Position numbers and translations under genes: made by a program. From Pomphorhynchus laevis (lineage: Eukaryota; Acanthocephala; Palaeacanthocephala; Echinorhynchida; Pomphorhynchidae): DNA of 64,000 nt. Below, in pieces: positions 12,701 to 24,700 of this stretch. Location: contig WNNJ02003646.1 in assembly GCA_012934845.2 (NCBI GenBank), forward strand, positions 44,966-108,965. The letters run 5' to 3'. Below the pieces are notes generated by a model that was not told the origin of the DNA, did not search any database, and saw only the letters and a list, made by a program, of their open reading frames with translations. Numbering within the stretch: the stretch's first letter is position 1; every line of letters starts with the position of its first letter.

Positions 12701-15700
12701 TAAATCAACACAATAATATAAAGAATAAATTTAAACTCTTAAGTGGCAAATTTTTACGGATGGATAATAAATAATATACTTTGCATTAGAATAAGATACT
12801 AGATAGTTATTTCAGAGGAAATACATCATTAGCATGTATTTGGCCCCGCTGCTATGTTGGGTAGAGGAGTTAGGGGCCGAAACCTGATAGCATAGCAGTT
12901 CCTCCTGATGACCTCTAATTCTTATTCTGATACAACGTCTGTTATTTATTAGTCAATTCATAAAAATGACGTTTATTTTGAATTTCAATTTTTTATTTTA
13001 ACTTGATTTAAATTATAGAAAATCTAAAAACAATTATTAATTTTATTATTTATTATTATTATTATTATTATAACATACAAGACAAAGCCTATATGGCTGT
13101 TCAGTCTGCTCACGAAAAAATAAAATAAAAAATTAAACAAAATGTAGAATTGATAGAGTTAAGAAAATCAGGGATACGATAGCTTCTCCATATTATCGAT
13201 CTGTTCCAGACATATTCGCAATCGCTTCTTAAATAAAGTCAGCGTTGTGGAGGCAACAACGTATTCAGGAAGACTATTCCACACGTTAACTACACGTCTT
13301 GACAATCTTGTGACAGGCGATAGTTTCCCAGTATGCTGTTTAAAAATTGTCATCGAATGATGTCGCCTGGATCTATTATTACGACATGCCATAATATTTC
13401 GAGGATATCCATCAAATTTGTGCAATAATTTCCACGTTGCAACCAAGTCGATAAACATTAACCTCACCTTCATGTCAAATATGCCAATCACTTTAAGTCT
13501 CTCACGATAAGGTAAATACTTACAGTCTGGACATAAACGGGTAATACGGCGAAGAACTCCATCGACAGCATTCAGTTCAGTCCGTGTACATGGGAAGCAA
13601 GATGGAGAGCAATACTCAAGTATTGGTCTCAATAACGAGTTAAACAGCACCCTGAACGACGATGGATTTATTTTCAGAAAGCAATTTTTGATAGTGTGCA
13701 TCATTTTTCTAGCTTTGCCTAATTGAATGTTGTAATGATGTCGTGTCTTTAAAGATGAATCGATCAAAATACCAAGATCACGATGAGTCGAAACTATCTC
13801 AAGTTCTTTTACACCAATGAAGTAGGTATGACATCCTTTGCGTCCACGACCCAATCTCATATTCTTACACTTTTCCAGGTTTAATGATACTCCTGTAGTA
13901 AGACTCCATTCATACACTAAATCCAGGTCACGCTGCAATGACAAACAGTCTCGTTCAGTCGAGATCACATTCCATAACTTCAAATCGTCAGCATAGGCTA
14001 AGTGTGGTACATTAAGCGATCTCAACAACTCGTTGATAAAAATGCAAAATAATAATGGCCCGAGAACCGTTCCTTGAGGTACACCACGTATAACACTGCG
14101 TTTAGATGAAAAAGCATTACCTACTCTTACACAAAATTGTCGACCATTCAAGAAGTTCTCAATCCAACGAGTCAGATAGTAATCTACACCAATAGATTCG
14201 AGAATACTTATTAATTCAGCATGTGGAACGCGATCAAATGCCTTGGAGAAATCCAAATAGACGACATCGACAACCAATCCACATGAAATTGCGTCAGCCC
14301 ATTGTTCACGAGCACATAAAGTATTCGTTAGACATGAGCGGCCATGCCGAAAACCGTGTTGAGAGTCGCTCAAATAGTTTATTGAACCCAATACATTTAT
14401 TAATCTTTTGTGAACAATTCTCTCAAGTACCTTACTTACAGTAGATGTTAAACTTATGGGCCTAAAATCACTAACATCGCAAGCATTTTTCGTTTTCGGA
14501 AGTGGTACCACAATCGCCGATTTCCAATCATTTGGAATTATCGACGTATTGAGAGAAACGTTGAATAATTTGGAAAGCGGATATGACAGGATACATTTCA
14601 AGAGCTTAAGGATATAAGTGGGGATATCGTCAGGACCAGCTGACACGCATTTAGCTAACCTTGATAGCTCTATCTCAACTTCCTCCATCGTGATAATTAT
14701 ATATGGACTCTGACAGATTGATGAACCATTACAAATATTGACTTTATAAGCATCATCCCTATTTAACGATAGTGCAAACACATCAGCGAACGCCTCAGAA
14801 ATTTTCATAGGGTCTTCAACTAATTCGTTTCCGATATGAATGCGTCGGACACTAGAATTAGATACTCTTGATCGACAAACATAATTCCAAAATCGCTTGG
14901 GTGTGTGACCTAAAGACATAGCAACATCATTCTCGTACAAGTATCTCTTTTTTGATTTTAAGCGATTGCATTTATTGCGTATTAGTTTGTACTCACTATA
15001 TAAAGCATCACTCTTACTACAGAGACTCCACGCCTTATTTCTCAACCTTATACAACGCTTTAGTTCGCTATCAAACCACGGAGGTTTATCAGACCTCTTA
15101 CGCTTGGAAAATACACGCATGGGAGCAAATTCGTCTAGGACTTGAATTACCCCACTTTTGATAGACTGCCACATGCTCTCCACATCACCATCATTACTTA
15201 CAAAAGAAATCCTTTTAGCATATTCAATTATCTCATTATCTGGGATAACTTTCCGTACTCGCTTCTCAACAATCTCTACACTGTCTGATCCGGTCGAATT
15301 AGTAGGAATCAGAAACTTGACCACCACATGATCGCTTGAACTAATTGGAGGTTCTTTGTCAATTGAAGAAATATCATATTCAAGTCTAGTAAACAGCAGG
15401 TCAATCTTCGAGGATGATTCTGCGGAGAAACGAGTATCAAAATGAACATGTTGAATAAGCAACATTTCATCATACAATAAATTACATAACGACATAGTAT
15501 ATTTATCATAAGTTGCAATACTGGAGAGGGCGGAATTGTATGAATGCATGTTAAAATCACCAAAGATAAAAAATTTATGGCACTTGGGTATATTCTTAAG
15601 GAAATCAATAAGAGCGAACGATATTGCGCCCGGAGCACGATATACTATACATAAAGTAATAATAGCACTCCCAGATTGCGTAATACTCAACTGTAGAGCC

Positions 15701-18700
15701 TCGGCAGAGCATGAATCATCAATGAATTTTACGGCTGAACTAACAATCAAACTCACATGCACATAGAAGGCAACTCCACCACCGCGTCCATGGGCTCGAT
15801 CAGATCTATAAAGAGCGAATTCAGGTATGTGAACCATATCATCAGATATGTCAGGATGAAACCAACTTTCACAAACTCCAAAGACATTGACATCATGACA
15901 ACGTATCCAATACCTAATCTCATCCAACTTATTAACTGCGCTACGTGCATTTGTAAATGCAATTTTCATGGAAGACGAAACATCTCGACATGGACTAGCT
16001 GTTGCTAGTACGGTAATCAAAGATCCACACATGCTAGAGGATACCGATCTATCTACAGTTCTAATGGTTTCCAACGGACAAATGGCTTTCGACGAACAAC
16101 TCGAAAATTTCTAATGCATAGATCTTTCTCGCCTAATAGTAAACGCTTGTGAAGCTCGTTCCTCGCATTTTTCAGTTTTGAACGATCGTCAAAAGATAGA
16201 TCTCTCAAAATACGTATTGAGTTTTTTTCGAGACGATGAGCCCGACTAAATATATAATTTGCATGAGTCGACGAATCTACCACAACCTTTAACAATCGCG
16301 GTATGTTTGAACTGTTTGTTCGCCTTCCCAGCCGGAACAAACTTCTAACCACAATCTCCTTAGCTATATCTTTATCGTTAGCATGGAATATTTTATTCAG
16401 AACTCCTCTTATCGCACTAACATCATCGTTTACTCGCTCCTGTGACACAGAAGAATTTGATTCAGATAGATTGGCGAAAAGAATGCACCTGTCCCTTGAA
16501 GCGCTTCGATTTTTCTTATACACTCTGTGAGAACTTTTGAACTTAGAAGACACAGAACTGGGTAACTCGTCCTGTGAAAGATTATCAGTAGGTTCATTGA
16601 GCTTAAGTGAATTCTCATGTACACGCACTGAGCTTGCCGTGATGCTGTTTTCAATCAACCGTTCTTCCAATGCCGATTTTGTTTTTCGCAATATACGAAC
16701 GTTGTTTCTAGGACTTACCGTTCTATCACAGGTTACATTTGAAGATGCGATACCATATTCAAGTTCAACGGGTAAGTTAGTTATTTCCTTGAAATGCTGC
16801 GATTCGTGAACGGAATCATCCACATCAAATTCACATACTTCCATAGTGTGTTCATCACCGTGAACACCAACATGTGATATATTTGCCTGTCCACTAACGC
16901 ATCCCATTTGCATGAACCTAGACGCACAGCAAAATCCACATATATATTTCTTGATAGTGTAGCTGTTACGCAACGAAGTTAACAGAGAAACTGTCGTCCA
17001 AACACTGCAGCCGGGAACATCACAAGCCACCTGCAGACTACCGTATTCCTCTTCGCTACCAGTGATATGTGATGCATCATGTTTGCTATCAGCCTTAGTC
17101 CGCCCATTCCTATAAGTATCGTTTTTATTTTGACCTTTTTTTACCATTTGTGAAGAAAAATCACAAATATGATATGCGCACTAGTCAGAGCCCTTGTATC
17201 TCGGGATGACTGCTGGAAAGTCGATTGTGTGTTTAAGATTTGTAAGTAGTTCTTTTAGTAAGTAATCGAAGGCGTTCGTCTTGTAAGAATTATAATAACC
17301 AAGACTTATGTTAAATTCGACGAAGTATATAAATTCGTTATCTTCTCGAGGATTGTATGTTTATAAGAAACCAAAATGTATTAATATTAATAATCATTAT
17401 ATTAATCTTGGTGGACAAGATTTTCCGAGAGCGAAGCGAGCGGAACTAAAATCCGGAACAGAATTCCGAAACTAAAATCTGGAACTGAAATCTGGAATGT
17501 ATGTTTATCAGAATCCAAATTTTTTTAAGGTCCATTAAAAAAATTAAATTTAATTTAATTATTAAATTTTGATTTAGCATTATTATGTTTTGTTTATTTT
17601 ATAATTATATTAAATACGTAGACTCAGTTAGCTGATTTAATTTGAAGTGATTCGTAAAGTGAATTGTGAGCTAATGTGAAGTGAATTATTGGTTGTTGTG
17701 AAGTGAATTGTGGGCTGATGTGAAGTGAATTGTGGCCGGATGTGAAGTGAATTGCGGGCTGATGTGTAGTGAATTTTGGGCTGATGTTAAGTGAATTTTG
17801 GGCTTATGTTAAGTGAATTGTGGGCTAACTCAGTTAGCTGATTTAATTAATTGACTTGTACGCGTGCAGCTGGCACGCATTTGCCATTTCAAATTAATTA
17901 TTATTGCAATTTTTGATTTTATTTGTTCACAACAATTTCTGCTATTACTTTTTCGGTGAAGCGAACATAATATAATGTAAAATATGATACATTAAATAAT
18001 TAAATTTTAGGAACTGCAACAATTGGTTTTCTTCAAAAAAAAATTAATAATTAAAATTATTTTAATTTTAATTAAAACAATATCTCTTATCAACATCAAT
18101 GCCGTGCTTCAAACGCTAAATCCGATGTCATTTTAACAATTAACTAATTAATCTATGACTTTTGCTGGTTTTTTTTTGTTAGTGGTCATGTAAGCGTGCA
18201 GTTGGCACGCATTTGCCACGTTAAATAAATTATTATTATTATTCGCGTACGAACAGTTATACGGCCGTTGACAAACGCTCATTTGTACCCCGACAAAGAA
18301 TATTATTTTTACGGGTTCTCGGTCGTCGATAAATTCACCGGGAATTAAGATAATCCAATAATGATTTCAATATTGCAAGTATTATTCGCGTACCTATGCA
18401 ATGTTACGAATTGTGAATATAGTGGACAGGAGCAGTAAGAAAAACCAATGACGGTTGCCTAATCCTTGATTGGATTGTTGATTGTGAATACATATTTTTT
18501 AGAAAGCTAGCGCGAAATTCCAAATTCGTGCAATTAGCGAATCACGCCAAAATCGTCCTTGCAAACCGAAACAAGATCCTGATCAGCGACAAAACATAGT
18601 AGTCATGCGAGACATAACTCCGGGTTACAAAGATAAAAGCTGTCCAGATAAAACCAAATCAAGACATACTTCAATGCAATCAAATACGGAAAGTATTTAT

Positions 18701-21700
18701 CGAGATGAAACATCAAATAGATGCGGTCAATTTCAATATCATAACCAGACTAATAATACCGTCTATCATTTGATCTGATACAGTAACTGATGGAAACAGG
18801 GGTAACGCAAATGGTTTAAAAACAGGTACAATTTCAAAAAATTTAAACGATCAGCCAGGAAGACGATACCAACGTACTTTGATGATTACATCTGGCAGAT
18901 GAAAAATGTCATGACAAATTATATTTTATAGCATTTTTGATAGAAAGGGATGGAAAGTAGAGTGGAAGAATAAATCAACACCTGCACAATTAATTAATTA
19001 ATAGTACTTCTCTTTACAACTGCTCAGTGGAGAGCGCTGATAGTCGATTTAACGAGTTGATACAACGATGAATTAGAGAAAGAATTTTAATACGGTATCG
19101 AGAACCTGATACTTGCGGAATTATGGTATGTAACTAAAATTAATGAAGGAGTAGTATAGTGCGATTCCAGTTTGTTGGCAATTGGTATAGCACTTCCGAT
19201 TAGTGATTGTATTGTAGAAGACATTACATGGTTACGAAAGGATAATGGAAGTTTACATCTAAATGTAACTGAACTTGACGCAGTGATTCGAGTAGTAAAC
19301 ATTGCATTAAACGGAGTCGTCAACAATTGGGAACTCTTAGCGATTGACACAACATGTTATCACTCTGATATATTGTGGTCCGAGTCGCTTTGCGATATGG
19401 CCGCAAATTCGGCGAGAAACTCAAATAATATGTCAAATCTAAAATAAAATAGTTTGCGAGCGTAGACTTTCACTTGAGCTATTCACTAATAACAGCACCT
19501 CGTTTCAGTCGAAATTACTTAAGATGCTACGAAAAATGAAATGTGCTTTTGAGATTTCGAGCAGCATATCAACCACTAGGAAGCGAAATTTGTGAAAGGA
19601 TCCAGCGCATAATAAAGCTAAGGGGCACGCGTGGTAATATTTTAATAGGATACACCCAACATTTTGGTATAAATTGTCTTATTTTATTAAAAAAGATTCG
19701 GATAATTCCCCTAGCACTCTACTGTATAAATACATGTAGATACATTTACAAGTTGTTTGACGAATTCAATAGAAACATGAAGTTAAGCCATAATATCCGT
19801 TGCTCAAGGATCAAAAAGTATGGGTAAAGCCTCCAAGTACGATGTCATATACCGTGAAAAAAGGTGCTGTTACTGGAAACACGACGCCTTAGACGATTGA
19901 ACTTAATAATATGCCAAGACATCTATGTAATGTGAGAGAAATATATGCGGAATTCGATAATGATAATCGAGATGACGTTGTTCGGTCTTTGATCCTACTA
20001 GACCGCACAAATGGTCAAGTTACTTGCAAGATTATTAGATTATGAGGTTGATGTACCACAATTGAAAGGAAAACGACCAATCAAGAGTGAATTGATGTTA
20101 GAAGGGAATGTAACATAGGCAGTACATCACTAGATGCAGCGGCATATCAATCAAGTGGCGTGGATTGTTGCTGACTTTCATTATTACTTTTGATTATTTG
20201 TCTGTCATATGTTTTGAACTTACCAGCCTAATTTGTTATATAAAGGCATTTTTTTTGTCTTTTAAAAATACTAAAATAAATCAAACGTTCATTTGGAGCA
20301 ATATTAAACAAAATATTTTTATATTACGTTTCTTACCTGACAAAAATCCATGTAGTGCCGTGTAGATCACAAAATAAATAAAAGATCCATTTATGTTGCC
20401 GATTATGATATTAATAACACCAATCAATATAAGGCATATATTGTACAACGGAATTCGTTTGATCTTAAATAGACGGGTATCAAGATTTTTCAACGAAATA
20501 TTAAACGAAAAACACGGCAAAATCTGACTGATACAATGATATCTTCTATGATACCTTTTAATAAAAAATATCTTAATTTCCCTTGATAAAGGTTATGACC
20601 AGTTATGCTTAAAAATTTACAAAACATATAGAACTAAAAATAGATAAGCATGTAATTTTATGCACACAACTTGTCTATTATATTAAAATATATAATGGAT
20701 TTTTATCAATAATTATGTTCAATACCTTGGCTATTTTAAAATTCATTTTAAATTATTTTAAATATTAAAATTAGAAAGTAGTTTCGTAAGCAGTTATTAA
20801 TTTATTAAATCAAAGTCTAAAACTACCAGTTATAGCTATAATTAATAATAAGGATTTTGTTAACAACTATATAACAACTAAAAAGTTTTAAAAAGGAAAA
20901 CTTACATAGGAATACAGAAAACATGATCAGTATGGTCGTTAATGGACTCTTCATTGTGTCACGGCCCCAGGTACACAGGGATCTGAGCCCCCAGTCAATC
21001 CAACCACCCGGAGTCTCTCACTCCCCGAAGAATCCAATTGGTGCGGAGAATGTTGGGTAAACGCGAGACAAGGAGCTTCAGAAACCTTAGTCTTTGCTCT
21101 GGGGGACGTTCTCTTGAAAAGAAGACAAATCCCGAGATAGACCAAGTACCACCGAGGCGCACTTGGGTTTTCCAATTCAATGACAGATGTTGAGCCCGTT
21201 TCAGGGTCCACCTAGCTTTCTTCAGAATACGTTTAGTCTATCCAGGTCAGCTTTCGCTGACCAGTTCACCGTAATGGTGAACCCCATGTATTTTACTCGA
21301 CTTGTGAAGGTAGGAAGTGGTTGAGGCTACAAAATGCAGGAAAGTGCAGAGAGTGCTAATCTCTTAAGTTTCTTTTTGATGGTAGGGGCGCCATGAAAGA
21401 CAACCACCTGCGATTTTTCGGAGGATAAAATAAGATTGGATGGGGGTAGCCGGTCATTTAATCTTAAAAAGAAACGGCTGATGTCAGCGGCTACATCTTT
21501 GCACCTGCGTCCAGAGAACAGGACTGTGGTATCATAAGTGTATACCACAAGATGTTGATCGAGTTTAAATTTTTTGTAGTGTATAATGGAGTCAGCAAGA
21601 TACAAGATTGGAGAAAGTAAGGGTCTTTATGGCACACCCGTAAAGGGTAGAACTGACGTGCATCAGGGTCGTCTTCATAGAAGAATCGCTTGGTATACAA

Positions 21701-24700
21701 CAATATTTCCACCCTGTTAACAATTCTCAAGACAACCCAAGGGACTTGAGAGAAGAGATAACGAAGGGAATGGAAATGCGGTCGACTGCAACAGGAAAAA
21801 TTAAGAAAGATACCTACAGCAAGCTGATGACTGTTATCTTGACAAAACTGATGCACTTCACCTATTGCTGAATGAACCGAACGATCTTTTACGTACGCAT
21901 AAAAACCTGATGAGATTAAATTTCGCCTACTTAGATGGTCGCAGATTTTACGCGCAAGCGCATTTTCGTAAACGGAGACAAGGAAGTTTTGAATCAAAAT
22001 GGGCCGCTGATCTTTAGGACATGAAATCTATTTCTTTTTGGGTAAAAACACACGTCGGTTAATATTTATGCCACCAATATCGGACGGGGAGGTTAATAGC
22101 ATTGTGATGGCGACCTCCTTTCTCCGACTGTCTGTCAAAAGCTGGCAAACCCGATTGGAGAGTGTCGCGTGGGTTCTGGAGGTGACCGAAAGTGGCTCCC
22201 AAGAGTTTAGGATATCTGTGACAGATAGATCCCTACTCCTGAAGTCACACCAAAGCGGGAGGTGTTGGGGAGATTGAGTGGCTCCATAATTATGTAAGGA
22301 TAGTGACTCCTCTAAAACTTTGTCAAGACCTATGCTACCTATTCAAACCAAGGCTCTATCCTTCTGGCAGACAAACTTCTCCTTCTTGAATATCTTCCAG
22401 AATGAAGCCGAGAAGGGTAAAAGGTGAGCAATGCTTGACTTATCCTTGCTCAGCTAAAACCTATATCTAGAGCTCCAGTATTCATTCGAGAGGGCCTGTC
22501 TGGCGGAAACAGAGAGATTGAGAATATGTAGCATTTTAGCGATGACTTTGAGTTTTGTTAGAGTGGGATTGTATATGCAACCATTATAGGTAATCGAAAG
22601 CAACGCGGTAGCTGGCAATGAGAGGTAAGAATTAAATTCGGTCAAATTATCATTACCAATTCTAGGGAAGAGCTGGATAGCTTCCTGACAGAAGGACACT
22701 CTGATGGGATCAAAGTGAAACTTCCTTATAGGCAACGTATCTTCCTCTATCCGCCAGCGAATAAGGTAATGAGAGGTAGTCTGATGTTGGCGCGACTGCT
22801 CAGTACAGATGGGTTTCAACAACCACTTCTTATGAAGCAGTAATATGTCGAGGAGAGAATTAGTTGCTGAGCCATGAAAGGTGGGGAAGGTGGTTTGTGA
22901 ATAAGATAGTCGTTCCTGGTTCTGCGGTTTGTTGCATTAATGCAACGACAGGTCTGTCGTTGAAGTCACTAAGTAACATGTCATAACCGCTACGCAATAT
23001 TCGATCTAGGAAGTCAAGGTTCTTGTGAATTTCTCCTGGCCGGATATAGATATTGGCTATGCTGATGCGTTTACCGTTTTTCTAGAGTGATATAGCTAAA
23101 CAAGATCAGGCTGAACAAGAATAGTTAAGTAAGAGAAATGATCCTAAGGAACTTTTTACCAGGGTTAAAAGACCTTGAGATGAAGATGAGCGAGGTGGGG
23201 TTATGTACGGAGTATAGTCGGTGTAGATATGCTTATGGATAAATCGAATAATGTCATGGGGGAGACGGATAGACCGCGTCTTCTGAAGAACTATAACATC
23301 TGCATATCTACCAGATAGAAGGCTAAGGGCAGAAACACCTCCCGAATTCAACTGAAGAATCTTCAGTGAAAAAGTTAGCCGGAGTGGGATGCCTTCTCCT
23401 AGTCCGAACCGGAGGTGAGAAGGTTGTCCTGTCCACACCCAGCCAAACAAGTTAGAGACACTTGCCCACCGGCGTTATCTTCATTTCCAGTCGTGACCCC
23501 ATCTGCCAGTCTCCAGAGGTTTCATTTTGCTTGGCAATTGTAATAGGAGGCACTGTCTTGGAAGGCAGGATTTGTTTCTTGGAAGATGAGGTGAATATCC
23601 TCTTAGAATTCATACTTGAAGAATTTGATTTTGCTCTCTTCTTTAAAGATTAAGCAACATGAAGAGAGATTATGGAAAGCTTAGAGGGTGTATTTGTCAA
23701 ACTGGCAATCAGTAATTCAATCGATCGAGTTGTTTCTTGTTGACGTGTTCTAACGAGGTTGAAAGTTTCGTCCATATTAGGTTCAGATGAGTTACACACC
23801 GAATTTGCCCTTAAGGATGGGGGAGAGTAGATATTATTCTTTACTGTATGTCTTCTCACATAGTCCTTGAATTCTGAACATCTTGACCACGCAGGATGTT
23901 CAAGTCCGCAATTCGTACATTTTGGGACTTGTTTGCATTATGTGTCATTGACGAATTCATCAGATCCACACACTCTGCATTTCTTCATCCAACCACAGGT
24001 GGAGTTCCAGTGTCCCCACATGTGACACTTGTTACTATGTGGAAATGTAAGATTGTCCGTACTTGCAATTGTAAAGTTTAGATTGCAACCCATAAAAGGA
24101 TTGAATGCTGCATTAGACAGGAGATGGGCATTGTCCTCTTCGGTATTTGCGAATGCAATAGAAAGAGCTTGGTCGTCTTTGTTTATAATGAATCTAATGT
24201 TTTATAACGCTTTTGAAGTTCTGCAATATCTTCTTTTTCTAGGTCGCGGATAATATTAGTAATCTTCACTGACGACATAATAGGCTTTGATCTAAGAATT
24301 TCTTTATGGGAACAATTTTCTTTGAAGAACTTAACAAAAAAGGTGGTTAAGTCCGAGGATACGAAGGATATCCTGTAGTAATTATTCATCACTTTTGCAG
24401 AGTTAATCATTACTCTATTAGGTTGTATATTAATAAATTTTCTCAGAAATTCGTTGAAATATTGTTTTTTTTTGCATTAGAATTATGGGGGTAATGTTAA
24501 CCAGATTAACGAGTTTCTTAATCGAAGGAAGCTCCTTCATTTCACGATTTAGAACAGTAAAGTTACTAACCTTAATTTCTTCAGTTTGCATGATCAGTTA
24601 TTGATCTTATAAAGTCCTTGTTTTAATGCAGTTTTTATTTGTAAGTAGTTAATTTTTATTATTAGTTATAATTTTTATTAATTATTGAAAAATAATTCAT

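Larger units (their letters stand above)
13037..17500 (-). mobile_element. LINE-C: two-ORF CR1/L2-like LINE, apparently intact
   Basis: Minus-strand element with a complete ORF1 (17147-16053) and ORF2 (to 13168), neither interrupted, and a 3' end at (TAA)n, seen as TTA/ATT repeats at 13037-13072 on the plus strand. The 5' boundary is not fixed; the leader reaches at least about 17400 and contains a CTTGGTGGACAAG dyad at about 17407-17419. It is the only element in the window with no visible break in either protein, so it is the youngest, perhaps still mobile. It sits in transporter intron 4 in the same orientation as the gene. Confidence 0.85.

Noticed and set aside
12842-12925. Penelope 3' motif as a standard hammerhead
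   Set aside because: GAAA precedes CTGATGA and only about 22 nt lie between them, too few for stem III, cleavage site and stem I. Bases next to the boxes do not pair as stem II. Kept only as a structured motif.
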